NCBI GenBank assembly: GCA_009767595.1
Contig: VSDK01011699.1
Coordinates: 56,616 to 120,615, forward strand
DNA length: 64,000 bases
From: Symbiodinium kawagutii
Lineage: Eukaryota > Sar > Dinophyceae > Suessiales > Symbiodiniaceae
Reading direction: 5' to 3'
Part shown: piece by piece, positions 10,089 to 20,277 of the stretch
Layout: every line of letters begins with the position of its first letter
Numbering within the stretch: position 1 is the stretch's first letter
The notes under the pieces: generated by a model
What the model saw: the letters and a program-made list of their open reading frames with translations, nothing else
Told to the model about the DNA's origin: nothing
The model's database searches: none
Translations under genes and position numbers: made by a program

Positions 10089-10511
10089 ATGGACAAACCC
10101 CTGTGGGTGTTTCTCAAAATAGGGGTCCCCCGAAATCATCATTTTTTAACCATCAACAATAGTAAACCAACCATTTGTTGGGGTCCCTTATGGCTTGAGA
10201 AACACCCATCTAGCCTGTTGTTCAGTCCAGAATCGGATCGGGAGCCCAGTCCCGGATGGTCTCAAATTTGTAGCAGGGATGCCTCCGCACCAAGACCCGG
10301 ACGTGATGATTGGACCTGGTATCTGGTGGTTTCTCGAGGTATAGGGGACCTGTAAAGTATGGTTGGTTTATCACTATAATGGTTAATTAGTTAATAAACA
10401 GGATAATGGCTGGGGGTACCCCTATGACTTGAGAAACACCCATGTCATAAAAAAATCATTTCGGGGTTCAGCCTCATCTTAGAAACCGCTGACATGTTGT
10501 ATCCTGAGTGA
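10089..10511 (+). CDS. three-exon mini gene interrupted by two family A introners
   Basis: ATG at 10089 (context caccATGG). Proposed exons 10089-10102, 10226-10318 and 10472-10511. Joined, they stay in one frame: MDKPL, PESDREPSPGWSQICSRDAS, APRPGRDDWT, then CLILETADMLYPE and TGA, 50 codons. Both introns (gtgggtg...ttcag and gtatctgg...ttcag) are family A repeats. Caution: exon 2 also has another open, equally protein-like frame (IGSPVPDGLKFVAGMPPHQD), in which case the flanking exons would differ and exon 1 could be a 22-nt exon starting after gtcggtag. Confidence 0.45.
10103..10225 (+). mobile_element. family A introner-like intron (123 bp)
   Basis: Starts GTGGGTGTTTCTCAAAATAG and ends ATGGCTTGAGAAACACCC followed by atctagcctgttgttcag. 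The ends are inverted repeats (GGGTGTTTCTCAA / TTGAGAAACACCC, then AGGGGTCCC / GGGTCCCTTAT). The 5' splice site is within the first bases of the element. Confidence 0.6.
10319..10471 (+). mobile_element. family A introner-like intron (153 bp)
   Basis: Starts GTATCTGGTGGTTTCTCGAG and carries the right end GGTACCCCTATGACTTGAGA AACACCC near 10417-10441, followed by an acceptor gttcag at 10466-10471. It is the second copy flanking the same short exon. Confidence 0.55.
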
Positions 10512-11739
10512 CAAACTGGAAGACCAAATGGTTTTGATAAGCTCCACATGATGTGGCATGTTCTTTTTTTGTGCTGCGTGCAAAAGTGTAACATGTGTGC
10601 TTTTGAAATCAATTGAATAAATTGCTACCTCCCTGAACGAAGGTGCATTGAGTGCATGTCTTAAGGGCCCACCGCCACCTACAACAACCAGCAGCAGTCT
10701 TGGGGTCTATGAAGCACTTCCGGTTTGTGTGGAGTCGAACGCGAACTTAATTCCATTCATTTTAGCGGAATGGGCTTCAAAATCAGATATGGTACTCAAA
10801 GTACTTATATGCGATAAGGGGAAATGAAAGGGGCATCACGACAAAGTCAAGCTAGTCATTTGTCAATTACTATCCCCAATTGCATTTGGGCCACCGTCCA
10901 AAACTGTGGGGAAATTCTTATTGCATCAAAACATGTGCATACTATTCTGGACAGTATATGCATTGAGCGTGGACCATATACTGTGACCCCATAGTTGTTG
11001 GGTGACTGGAATCAATGGCTTCAAGGATGAGCTTGGAATGTCGATGAATGACGTGCCCCTCCCCAAAGACTTTTATACAGTAACCAACTATACAATGTTT
11101 TTTTTTGTATATACGTGTATATATGTTGTGGAAATATAGATGCACAGGGATATACAGAGATCATACCATGATTACAATGATTATACAATGATTATACATG
11201 ATCATACAATGATTATACAACGATTATGCAATGATTATCACATTTCAAAAATCATGAATCATGAATATACATGCTATAATACACATACAATACATATATA
11301 TATATATATATATATGATTTACTAATTTATACATATATATATATATATTCATACAGATATATGTATACACATCCAACTCCTCGCGTGGGCAAGAGTGGCA
11401 CGTCTCGCAGAGGCTCGGGATTTTGGACGCAGGCAGCTGCGCCGCGGGGTGGAGCCCAAGAAACCCCTGGGGTGTGGTGGTTCGACATGGGTTATTGTGG
11501 TTAACCACGGTCAAAAATGGTATTGTTGATGATGGTTGATTCCGCTGCTTCTAGGCGCAACAAAGTCGAGCCTACACATCATAGCCCCTGACACAGGTGG
11601 TGGGGTCTATGTGTGATCTGTGAACCTCATAGCTTTGTACCATGAAGCTGTGAAAACCACTGGATTCAGTGAATTTGTACACAACTCGGAGAGTAAATAA
11701 AAAACTACCTAATTAGCCACCACTGTTCTTCTGCTCCAT
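10512..11739. other. no gene; TA microsatellites and ATTATAC repeats
   Basis: Contains ATGATTATACA imperfect repeats (11160-11240) and two TA tracts at about 11297-11315 and 11331-11348. A GC-rich patch at 11380-11480 (cgcgtgggcaagag..., gccgcggggtgg) may be an exon, but I could not settle strand or frame. Confidence 0.45.
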
Positions 11740-12762
11740 TCACCTTACCTTTCGTTTCAGTCGTTTGCGAAGCCGCTCATAATTGATGAATCTCTGATAT
11801 GCAGAGGGTTCGTTGATGCTTTTGTCTGGCACAAAAACAAATTCAGGTCGAAGGTCGTCCAAAGGTAGACTACGGTTTCTGACCCCAGCCAGATTTTGCA
11901 GAAAAGTACGTATGTATGATATAGACTCACGCTGAAAAGGAATATACGGTCGCGGAACCAGGCCGCTTGCCACTCCTTTATAGCCCAATTTCTGGAGAGA
12001 AATCGCACCAGCATGGACCCAGGGAGGGTAGCAATGTTGCCCAATAACCGTACCAAGACATTTCAAGAAGTCTTGACATGCAATCGACTGCTTTGCTGCC
12101 GACCTAGTGTTACGTGGTAGTGACTTCGCTCTGATGTCTGAATATTCAGCAAAAATCGAATTTGATCCAGACCCGGAAACCCTGATTGGAAAAAACCAAC
12201 CAGTGGAAACAGAAAAATTCACCGCCAGTTCGAAAAAAGATATCCCATATGTAGCCACCTCCTTGTCACGTTCAGAAGAAAAAGTTTGCTGCTGCCAATT
12301 CTCGGAAGGCCACATCACTTGACTCCACCAATGTTTGACAGCATAAAACAACTTGGTGCCTTGCAAAGAGGCCTCTGCCATTTCTGCATCTGTATCAGGG
12401 AATGTGTTTACTCCCTGAGGGATACTGTAACCAGCAAAATCTTCGAAAACATTCGGCAGAACAAATCGTTGCTGAGTGCGTTTCAGTTTTATTTCGTCCG
12501 TTTGCAGCAATGTATGACGTTGCAAGTTCGCATCAGCCATGTAATGCATAATTTTCTGAATATTATCAAGTGCAATCTTATCAAATGATGTGGCTTGTCT
12601 TGCCATTTCAAGCATGTCAAAAGGCGCACGGTTTAAAGCTGCAGTGGCAGCTCTGTCGACCACTGCATTACCTAAGGCCTGCCATCTGAGGAAGTCATCC
12701 TCAATCGTAGTAAGGTCTTGGTGACTTTTGACTTTTTGCAGTTGAACGGAAGCAGATTTTGA
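11740..12762 (-). mobile_element. 5'-truncated retroelement: end of RNase H plus C-terminal domain
   Basis: On the minus strand an open frame runs from the TGATGG repeat edge at about 12760 to TGA at 11740-11742. It begins KVKSHQDLTTIEDDFLRWQA then LGNAVVDRAA: the conserved His of the RNase H C-terminal part and the final catalytic Asp in the GNxxVD/AD context. About 290 further residues follow (WWSQVMWPSENWQQQ, ISFFELAVNFSVSTGWFFP, a basic end YERLRKRLKRKVR). This order fits the tail of a non-LTR type polyprotein with reverse transcriptase and the first RNase H catalytic residues lost. The GTG at 12661-12663 is internal, not a true start. Intact over 340 codons, so the insertion looks recent or under constraint. 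Confidence 0.6.
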
Positions 12763-12825
12763 TGATGGTTGATGATGGTTGATGATGGTTGATGATGGTT
12801 AATGATGGTTAATGATGGTCATGAT
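12761..12825 (+). repeat. 10-bp tandem repeat (gatgatggtt)n
   Basis: About six copies of gatgatggtt, changing to aatgatggtt. It begins exactly where the retroelement coding frame is cut off, so it marks the element's 5' truncation point or a later expansion there. Confidence 0.7.
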
Positions 12826-13584
12826 GGTGATCATGATGATGAATGGTGATGAATGGCCGGTTGCTTGTCAATATTGGATGCTACAAAGTGATTCTTTTTC
12901 AAAGCCTGGGAAATGACAGAAAGAAGCAATTGTATGATAGAAAGTGAACCCCCCACTGACTGGGATTCAAAATAGGCCCTCCAAGATAAATTGTTGTATT
13001 TTTTCATTGCCTTAAGTAATATATGTATGATATGTGTTTATATAAAGTTTATATATATATATATATATAAATGTATTTATTTATATTTACACATGCATAG
13101 GCTATTAATTACTGTTTGTGACCACCAACAAATCAAGATATGTGCTCAGGATGTTTGTCATCATGGGCCATGTGTAGCTGCGGCACTGTTGTACAAAAAT
13201 TGCAGTGTATTTCTGTTGGACAATCACGTTTTAAAAAGATATTTCCTTTGATTGGCCATTATTAGTATTGTTGCTTGAGGGCATTCCATACATCCACATA
13301 CTATCCTTCCTTATCGGCCAGAAGGCCAACCCTACCGTTATTGTACATACGATTATTTATTTTCCACTATAGATTTCACCCTTTGTCAACGGGCGTCATG
13401 TTCGTTGGATGGTAGCTACGACCCAAACCACAATCAACAACAGTATCCCCCGTAGTCATCATCACCTAGTTTCATCTAGTAATCCATCTAAGGCTTCAAC
13501 ATGGACAAAACCATTTCAATGGTCCCCATCGCTACCTTGGAGACATGGATCACCATGTCGTCTTCATGGCGTTTCACCCTGAAG
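12826..13584. other. AT-rich spacer, TA tract, no gene
   Basis: Contains TA microsatellite DNA around 13041-13067 and nothing with coding character. An A/T-rich ORF at 12991-13251 is a by-product. Confidence 0.45.
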
Positions 13585-13695
13585 CCGTGAAGCAAAACCT
13601 ATGCGGAGGCTCCAGCTGTCGCGCCGTCGACTGTTTCGACTGTTCGGCCCTCGGCAGATGCCATGGCCTGCCGCCTGATCTTGAATCAAATGCTG
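13585..13695 (+). CDS. exon-like, frame uncertain
   Basis: GC-rich island ending at donor G|GTGGTTC. One open frame reads AEAPAVAPSTVSTVRPSADA then MACRLILNQML; another reads CGGSSCRAVDCFDCSALGRC then HGLPPDLESNAG. Both are plausible. The following intron begins with a palindromic element. Confidence 0.45.
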
Positions 13696-13786
13696 GTGGT
13701 TCAACAAACAAAAATTGGATGATCATCCCGCTTAGGGTAGTTAGTCATCATGGTTACTAACCAGTTTCTAAGTGGGATGATCATCC
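13696..13786. repeat. palindromic element in intron (family F)
   Basis: An 18-bp arm GGATGATCATCCCGCTTA (13717-13734) is inverted at 13769-13786 with one mismatch. It follows the donor GTGGTTCAACAAAC directly, as with other introner-like repeats. Confidence 0.5.
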
Positions 13787-14101
13787 GGGTATATTCCGTG
13801 CTACAAAGGGCGAAAGTGGTGTCCAGGTAGGGGCAAGGGATGGCAAAGGACGGCAAATCATCATTGCAACCCAGAGATGTTACACCACCAATGACAGCGG
13901 GATACCATTCTGATGTGTAGGGGGAATGTGCGAAAAATCATACATAAATAACAGGGTAAGGTGCTCTGCGAATATCTATCGTAATGAATAGAACATAGTG
14001 GCTTGGCTAACTAAGATTAACCATGGTGAATCAAGATAGTTAGCCAATTCTAATTAACTAATAATTACTAATGAATCAACTATTCTAGGTTAATTAGAAC
14101 G

Positions 14102-14250
14102 GATAATTCTGTTGCGGCCACTGGAAGCCCTTTCAGAGAAAGCTGGCACCACTTCCCAGCATCTTAGGATGTAAGTCTTCCAGCTGAGGCCGCGCGGTGC
14201 GACAAGACACCGAGTCCCCTGAGATGTCACTTGGCGGCGACGTTTTTTGC
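14102..14250 (-). CDS. exon-like on minus strand
   Basis: Minus frame reads KKRRRQVTSQGTRCLVAPRG then LSWKTYILRCWEVVPAFSER and ASSGRNRIIRSN to a stop. A possible acceptor cctag precedes it. GC-rich compared with its flanks. Unknown product. Confidence 0.35.
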
Positions 14251-14356
14251 TAGGATGATGACATATGATGACCAACCACCATGGTTTGTTGGTTAACTAC
14301 AGGGTACAATAAGCAAAAATACTAATACTAGGGAATATAAAGATTAATTATTCATT

Positions 14357-14426
14357 ATGATGATGATGATGATGATGAGGATGATGACGGCGATGACGAT
14401 GACGATGACGATGATGATGATGTGGG
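14357..14426 (+). repeat. ATG/ACG trinucleotide microsatellite
   Basis: (atg)n changing to (acg atg)n and back. It leads into a Cys-rich open frame (CESIVYPATWMDCCETCREC) that ends at 14539 and could be a small terminal exon. Confidence 0.7.
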
Positions 14427-14574
14427 TGTGTGAATCAATTGTGTATCCGGCAACATGGATGGATTGCTGCGAAACATGTCGCGAATGTCCACCAACATTA
14501 ATGGAAGATCCCATGCGTGAAATGCACTTCCACAAGTGATTGTGTCAGAAGTTGGGTGCCTTGTATTGTAGCAC

Positions 14575-14850
14575 TTGAGGCTGTTCAAAATATGTCACCC
14601 CGTGGTTGCCCACAGAAGTTCAGGGCCGGCGAGTGCCTTTGTATGTGGGAAATCCCAAGCTGCCAAACTCCAAAGCTTCGTTCGAAGCTTCTTGGAGTCC
14701 CGATTTGTCACTGAGGTTTGCCAGCAAAGTACAGCGTACAAGACCGCTCTGATCGTGCTGCAGGGATCTCAGTGGAGCGGTTGCCATGGCCAATTTGGAG
14801 CTAAGTTGACCCCTATGGCGTCATGTAACAATGCAATTACTTACTTCTAA
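14575..14850 (+). CDS. coding-like exon, unknown protein
   Basis: Open frame of 91 codons, protein-like throughout: KICHPVVAHRSSGPASAFVC, SFVRSFLESRFVTEVCQQST, AYKTALIVLQGSQWSGCHGQ, FGAKLTPMAS. An acceptor-like tgtcactgag at 14714 could make only the last 45 codons real. The next exon (14947) follows about 100 bp downstream. Confidence 0.5.
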   Translation: MRLFKICHPVVAHRSSGPASAFVCGKSQAAKLQSFVRSFLESRFVTEVCQQSTAYKTALIVLQGSQWSGCHGQFGAKLTPMASCNNAITYF

Positions 14851-14946
14851 TGCAAATCCAAGTAAGGAAGGTCCTTGAGCCAAGTATATTTTTATGGATA
14901 TTTTTACATCATGATGAGATCATGTTATATTTCATTTTCGTATCAG

Positions 14947-15084
14947 CATGATACTGCTCACCCCCGACATGGAGTGTTCTTTGATCAGGATGCCTCACAA
15001 GCCTTCGAGAAGATGCTGGCAGACGCGCGAAAGGCCTTGAAAGAGAAGGCAGCGAAAGGGCTTCCAAGTATCGGTGCTCCATAG
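14947..15084 (+). CDS. terminal exon, charged helix
   Basis: After ttttcgtatcag the frame reads HDTAHPRHGVFFDQDASQAF then EKMLADARKALKEKAAKGLP, ending SIGAP and TAG. The Lys/Ala/Glu-rich part is predicted helical. Good coding bias, a likely C-terminus. Confidence 0.6.
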   Translation, partial: HDTAHPRHGVFFDQDASQAFEKMLADARKALKEKAAKGLPSIGAP

Positions 15085-15198
15085 AAGTCAGCACAGTTTT
15101 CTCCCCACAGAAAACCAGCAATAGGGCTGCTTCGCATGTCAACACCTGATACACATCCCCTATACGATCTCTTTTGTGCGTCTTAATCGGGATTTGCA

Positions 15199-15265
15199 AT
15201 GTTTGTACCGGACTGGAATCTCAAGATCGACATTGTCGGCTTTGCCGTCGCGATGATCTATATAG
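15199..15265 (+). CDS. possible first exon, hydrophobic
   Basis: ATG at 15199 opens MFVPDWNLKIDIVGFAVAMI YI plus G, then donor gtatgt. The second half is hydrophobic and could begin a membrane segment. It lies shortly after the terminal exon at 14947-15084, as the first exon of the next gene might. Confidence 0.45.
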
Positions 15266-15447
15266 GTATGTGTATGTGTTGCAAATTATAACATTCATGA
15301 GACAGTGCTATGATCCTGTGTGCTACTGAGGTTTTATTGTTTGGCATATGACCATAGTAAATATGTGGTAGTATGACCTACAAAATATATCTTGGAGATA
15401 CTGAAACTGAAATTTGCATCACCACAGTCGTTCCCCGCTGAGCACAG

Positions 15448-15504
15448 TATCACTACAGATTGCTGGAGACCTACGTGGTCTATCCTGCAGTGCCCAATTC
15501 ATAG
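15448..15504 (+). CDS. short exon
   Basis: After gagcacag the frame reads YHYRLLETYVVYPAVPNS and stops at TAG (15502-15504). Strong amino-acid character despite its short length. Confidence 0.4.
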   Translation, partial: YHYRLLETYVVYPAVPNS

Positions 15505-16264
15505 TCCCAACATATCCTAACATCATTAGTCATATTATGTTATTTTATCATGTTATACTATATTCAGATATTCATATATACCAATGTCCTCTAATCTCCT
15601 TTAGTTGCCTGTGTAATCTATCGCAATTTTGAAATATCAGTTTATCCTGAAGTGGTGACGTAGCTGGTATAGGTTGAGAAGTTCCAGATATTTGACATGC
15701 TGAATTCCAGCACAACACTTGGCACGGTGATTCTTAGACCAGTACCATGCACACCTAATGTGAATCTAGAAAGATACAAAATGATGGTACCATGTAGATA
15801 GCAACAAAGCTTTGTGAAATAGGCAACTACTTGGTTTCCTAAGCAACTTAGATACCGATTGCTGCGACAACCCCATTGGTTTTGCATGACAGACCGGTTT
15901 CTTGTTGGTGCATTCCAATCACTGAGATCCGTGCAATCTGAACTTCATCGTGGTACTTCTGACGACTCCCATGGCTGATTACCCTATTAATTGTTGGTCA
16001 TCCTGAACAGTTGTTGGATTCAGCAGTTTCAATCGCATTGGCATCATTGATTAATCAGGGTTTTGCTGACAGGTTATGTACCAGAGGGATAGCGAAGAAC
16101 CCAACATTGTCAGTTCAGCTTGTTCTTTGTGATGAACATCCGTTGCGCAATAAGATGTAGTTTACATCTTTGTGAATCTCAATTTTGCCAAGCAACATGT
16201 GATTCTGCAATCGTTTGCGTTACCCGCTTTCTTGTTCGATCTCCTCAGTGATTAGCCACTCTAG
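15505..16264. other. intron-like, no gene seen
   Basis: AT-rich, without repeats of the main families. The minus ORF at 15642-15887 lacks coding bias. Confidence 0.4.
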
Positions 16265-16384
16265 ACTTTGCTGGCTGCGGATCAAGCAGACAACACCAAT
16301 GCAGCCGTGAGCACCGATGACCAGATCCAACATTGGTCACGGCTACGCCATCCAACAGACCTGAAAAACTCGGGTTTTCCCTAG
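16265..16384 (+). CDS. exon, unknown protein
   Basis: After gccactctag the frame reads TLLAADQADNTNAAVSTDDQ then IQHWSRLRHPTDLKNSGFP and meets TAG (16382-16384). Third positions are GC-rich. It may be terminal, or spliced earlier into the exon at 16385. Confidence 0.5.
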   Translation, partial: TLLAADQADNTNAAVSTDDQIQHWSRLRHPTDLKNSGFP

Positions 16385-16436
16385 GTGACGGTGATGGGAG
16401 ATGCGGCTCTTAATAAACTTCGTATATTTCCAGCTG
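16385..16436 (+). CDS. short exon with canonical donor
   Basis: Frame VTVMGDAALNKLRIFPA plus G before the consensus donor gtgagt. The acceptor would be the ctag at 16381-16384. It follows directly on the preceding exon-like frame, so only one of the two acceptor/stop readings can hold. Confidence 0.4.
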
Positions 16437-16703
16437 GTGAGTAACTGATGCTGGTTGTGATTCACAGCTGCATTTTTAGAAGTAGTGACGATTGATGATT
16501 GGCAATGATGGTAATCATCGGTAATGGTTGGTTCATGTGCTTTTTGAACGCTTGATCACTGATTGGTTAATGCTTGCTTGATCGTTCTTAGTGATAATCA
16601 ATGATTGAGCAAGCGCCAATCATTAATCAAGAACCAATGACTAATCCCAAGGTGTAACTGACCATTGACGAATGATTGTTGATAAGGGTCAGTTAACCTT
16701 GAG

Positions 16704-16841
16704 ATGTCCGTCAAGGATGGCACCCTACGCCGTTGGTTCCGCCGTCACGGTGCTGGCAGGTACGCCATGTCGGCGGGCGCGCTGTTGGCGTTCCCGCACC
16801 TGCAACTCGGAGTGGAGCTGATGGCTGGGCCAGCAACGTAG
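16704..16841 (+). CDS. basic 45-residue exon or small ORF
   Basis: ATG at 16704 opens MSVKDGTLRRWFRRHGAGRY then AMSAGALLAFPHLQLGVELM and AGPAT to TAG. GC-rich, in sharp contrast to its flanks. CA-rich sequence precedes it and GGTATGGTTAA repeats follow. Product unknown. Confidence 0.5.
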   Translation: MSVKDGTLRRWFRRHGAGRYAMSAGALLAFPHLQLGVELMAGPAT

Positions 16842-17473
16842 AGCTTGGGTATGCGGACAACCATCGAAATCTATGGGTAGGTACGGATATGTTAACTATG
16901 ATTAATCTATGGGTATAGGTATGGTTAATCTATGGCATAGTTAACATGGGTATGGTTGTGGGTCCATATTAGCCATCAACTTTTGAGGGGGATAGTACCC
17001 AGCAATATGGGCGGAAACAATTGAAAAACCGCCATGCCAACCACAAAGTTTTATATACATGGCAGCTTTGGCGCCCAGAAAATCGATTAGTGCTCATGCC
17101 GATGTTTGATTAATGATGCAGAATGTGTTTTTTGGTTGGTAGTTGCTTTCCAATGGCTTTGACCATTAGAACAGGGTGTACCCCAAGCTCATCTTGGAGA
17201 CTTGGTAGGGGAAGCATTGGTTGGTTTCTTTGAATCAACTGCAGGGATGATTTGACAATTTGAATTGGAGTGTTTGTAATATAATTGTAGACAAAATGTA
17301 CTCATGTACATATATTACATGTCGTGTATATATGTTGGTGTCTTATGTGTCAATTTAACATGCATTCATAATTATGTTTTTCCCTTAGAAAATAATGAAT
17401 CGTGAACCCCCAAACCTCGTTGGTTCTCCTATTGATTAATGATGATCATTTAGGGATTGGGGGATACGTACAG
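16842..17473. other. intron-like, no gene seen
   Basis: Begins with TCTATGGGTA/GGTATGGTTAA imperfect repeats (16865-16960), then AT-rich DNA. Nothing further recognised. Confidence 0.4.
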
Positions 17474-17563
17474 GCAAACATGCATGTGAGTGAACCCGGT
17501 GGCACCATTGGCGAAGCACAGCATGTCTTTGCTGCCTGGGGATCCACCAAAGATGGGACCTGA
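17474..17563 (+). CDS. terminal exon
   Basis: After acgtacag the frame reads ANMHVSEPGGTIGEAQHVFA then AWGSTKDGT and TGA. Good codon bias. Unknown family. Confidence 0.5.
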   Translation, partial: ANMHVSEPGGTIGEAQHVFAAWGSTKDGT

Positions 17564-17763
17564 CAATTTTGATAAGCGCAGAATCGAATATTATGGGGAG
17601 AACCAATTATATTGATTTATATGGATCATTGAGCACCATCAAGTCCGGATTTGAGCTTGTGGAGGATCGTGCCATTCTTTCTGGTTGTCGTTCGTTTGCT
17701 TGGTTGGTTGTGTGTTTTTGTTTTTGCTAGTTTTTTTGTTGTTTCTTGTTGTTGCTATTCCAG

Positions 17764-17809
17764 CTACTGCTTCTGTGGTTGTTCGTGCCAAAATGCGGGC
17801 CATGATGAG
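17764..17809 (+). CDS. short exon after a long T-rich tract
   Basis: The acceptor gctattccag follows about 60 bases of T-rich sequence, the best polypyrimidine tract in the window. The exon reads ATASVVVRAKMRAMMR and ends before gtaaca. The longer ORF (17651-17899) translates the T-rich tract as a false hydrophobic leader. Confidence 0.45.
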
Positions 17810-18749
17810 GTAACATTACAACCAAGTCGCGAGAGGGAGCTCTCTCGATGGGAGGACAATGAGCAAGGAGCTCAGGGCAAAAATGTGGACCGTTTGTAGA
17901 CTCCCTATCCTTGGCACCAAGGGCACCATACATCTTGTTTTAGCCAATCATACCCCTAAAACGGAAGGTTTTGGGTACCAATCCTTAAAAGCCTGTTTTT
18001 GGGTGGGCCAAATTTGAAGCAATTTTTGATAATTGAATTTTCACTGATGCATACATGTTTATACTGATTGGCGTACAGCCCTCCTGAAGAAGAAGTGGCT
18101 ACAATAGGTCGTTCGGAAGGTTGCTCTTGTGGAAAAGTGGAAATGTAGTTGGAATCATCCATTCAATGTTGTTACCCAACCATTGCTTCATCACTTAATC
18201 CTTTGTCTATTGCTTGGTGACACAGGATGATTGGCCCCGAAAAGTGATCTGTCATATGCCAGGCAGCAGACAAGAAATCATCCAAAGTAGAGCACCAACG
18301 TTTGGCATATATCCTGGCTGTTTTTTTGATGATATGGCTCAAAATTATCCACCTGTAAAATGTTAGATTGTCCTCGGAAAGGGATTGTTTTTATTGTCCC
18401 CTCCCCATTTCTGATGGCCATGCCCATTTGCCAATATATCAACCACGATGCTATGCCTTTGCCCAAGTCCAAACTGAATGAAATCCCCCAGAAAATTTTT
18501 GGGGTTGTCCATACTGGATGATGTCAGCTTTCCTTGCCAAGCATGTCATGATGATTTGGATGCTTGGGGTATGTATTTATTTATGGTTATTTACACATAT
18601 ATCTGCCCAAGCGAACACAAATTTTCCCCTTGGAACCTCGGAGATTGACTTTTCCTGGAGACCCAAGACGAAACTGGTTGGTGGATTGAACTGGGAGCCA
18701 GGTTGACGGATGGCACTTGCGCAACGCCTGGGCAGTGAAGCCAAAGCAG

Positions 18750-18862
18750 CAACAGAGATTCCAACGTCGCTCCCAGGCCTCCCCGGGAATCTCCCACACC
18801 ATCAGCTCCCATGGAGTTTCCATCCTTGGCCAAGTTGGAGGCCACGCAGCTGCTGATGTTTG
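18750..18862 (+). CDS. exon with FPSLAKLE motif
   Basis: Frame NRDSNVAPRPPRESPTPSAP then MEFPSLAKLEATQLLMF plus G before consensus donor gtgagt. The FPxLAKLE motif recurs in the exon at 21573-21686, which supports the frame on both and suggests paralogous exons. Two other frames are also open here. Followed by TGATGGTTAATGATGG simple sequence. Confidence 0.5.
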
Positions 18863-19164
18863 GTGAGTTCCAGCTCGGTGAGTTCCACGTTTTGCTTCGG
18901 CAAATATTTTGGTGCAGTAGTTGATGATTGGTGGTGGTTAATGATTAGTAGTGGTGAATGATGGTTAATGATGGTTGATGATCATTAATGAATGGTTGAT
19001 GATGATTAGTAGTGGTGCTTACGATGCTAAGTCAACATGGGTCATCCAATATTTGTACAATGATGTAAGCAGTACCACCTTTCTGGGAATACCACAGTCT
19101 ACTAGCTGGCTTGCGAAAATGGTCATAATGGGTAATGAGATCATAAATCACTTAATTACATGAA

Positions 19165-19970
19165 TTCCTAGCTGCAAAAGACAACTGACACAGTACAATC
19201 TCAACGTAAGACTCTACGGCGATGCGTGGGATGTTCAGGGGCAGTAGCTAATAAGACTCGCATCCTCGGTGCAGCCTGGAAATGCCAGGTTGCAGACACT
19301 AAACGAAGAGTTATTGATAACGAGTTTGCGGCCGATGAACATCAACCTGTGGCTCAATGAGCAATCAATTTTGAGATACCCAAGAACTATGGAGATGGGT
19401 CATACACCGGCATGTTGGCACACAAAGGCAGTTTGGCAGTCGCAAGACCATCCGGATACTTCCAAGGCATCAGACTCGTTTTTCACTTACTCCAGCGCCA
19501 AACCAAGCTTTGGATCATTCGAAGCATGTGGATTTGCATCCCGTGTTGGGAGTGATCAGCCCCAAGATCGTGAATTGCTGTACTACCACTGGTAGCCATG
19601 GTTGTTAGCATTGCTGATTGTGGGTGATGTTCGCTTGTTAACATGCCACGATTGGTCGATGAACCACCGTACCACCGAAACCAGTCCATGGGCGGCAGTC
19701 CCGCTTGCTTCATAGGAAGCAACAATGATGGCTGGGGACAGGTCAACGAAATTGGTTCTGTCACCCCCTGAAGGCCACTTTGGATGGTTCCATCTTTGAT
19801 GTGTACCCAAAACACTTGCTTTCCGCGGATCAATCCCTTGGTTTAATGGGTTTCCAGTTGCCGAAGTACCCACCACTTCCAAGAGCCGTCATAAAGTCCA
19901 GCGAAACCGGTTTCTTCAAGCCGACCAGGGGTATATACCTGGCAAACTGTGAAACGCGTTCCGCGTAGCA
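19165..19970 (+). pseudogene. decayed coding-like region, frames interrupted
   Basis: Several protein-like stretches in different frames. 19169-19360 reads ...LRRCVGCSGAVANKTRILGA AWKCQVADTKRRVIDNEFAA to a TGA, then continues in the same frame as NYGDGSYTGMLAHKGSLAVA RPSGYFQG. Later come IGSNNDGWGQVNEIGSVTP and, in another frame, RAVIKSSETGFFKPTRGIYL ANC. Stops and frame changes suggest a degraded gene or element. Long minus-strand ORFs (19483-19882) also overlap, so strand is not certain. Confidence 0.35.
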
Positions 19971-20045
19971 TCAATCAATGCATGGGGTCTGAAGATGGTG
20001 GATTTTCCTGCAGTCTCAGGGTGACTTGGCTCATGTGTTTAGATG

Positions 20046-20167
20046 GGTGTTTTTCAATTCATAGGGGGTTACCCGGAGTGAGCATCCTTAGTATTATAAT
20101 TTAATTAATCATTTTTAGTACTAAACCAACTATTTTTGGGCTCCCCTATGGCTTAAGAAACCACCAG
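20046..20167 (+). mobile_element. family A introner-like element ending at an acceptor
   Basis: Left end GGGTGTTTTTCAATTCATAG, right end CCCCTATGGCTTAAGAAACC ACCAG. The last AG of the element is the 3' splice site of the exon at 20168. The interior carries the family words aaccaactatttttggg and attaatca. Confidence 0.6.
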
Positions 20168-20277
20168 ATGACTGGCTACCCCTGCTTTGTGACGCGGGTA
20201 GGCCTTGCTGGCGCCAGCAAAAGACTCGGCTGACGAACCGTAGCTTGGAGCAGGGGTCATTGGAGCAGGAGAAACAG
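20168..20277 (+). CDS. internal exon between introners A and B
   Basis: Acceptor aaaccaccag, donor gtgacc. The frame reads DWLPLLCDAGRPCWRQQKTR then LTNRSLEQGSLEQEKQ. Good codon bias. A family A element precedes it and a family B element follows immediately. Unknown product, Gln/Arg-rich. Confidence 0.55.

Noticed and set aside
11245..11514. ORF over TA microsatellites
   Set aside because: Tyr/Ile/Met-rich translation of TATATA tracts.
14872..14886. Spliced-leader match on the minus strand (TTGGCTCAAG)
   Set aside because: A ten-base match is expected about once in ten such windows by chance, and no full leader or SL RNA gene structure surrounds it.
17651..17760. Signal-peptide-like hydrophobic ORF start
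   Set aside because: It is the T-rich polypyrimidine tract before the acceptor at 17763, read as Phe/Val/Leu.
19483..19882. Minus-strand ORFs of 116 and 99 codons
   Set aside because: Not excluded, but the plus strand has stronger protein-like stretches; no minus splice sites were found, so no separate gene was called.
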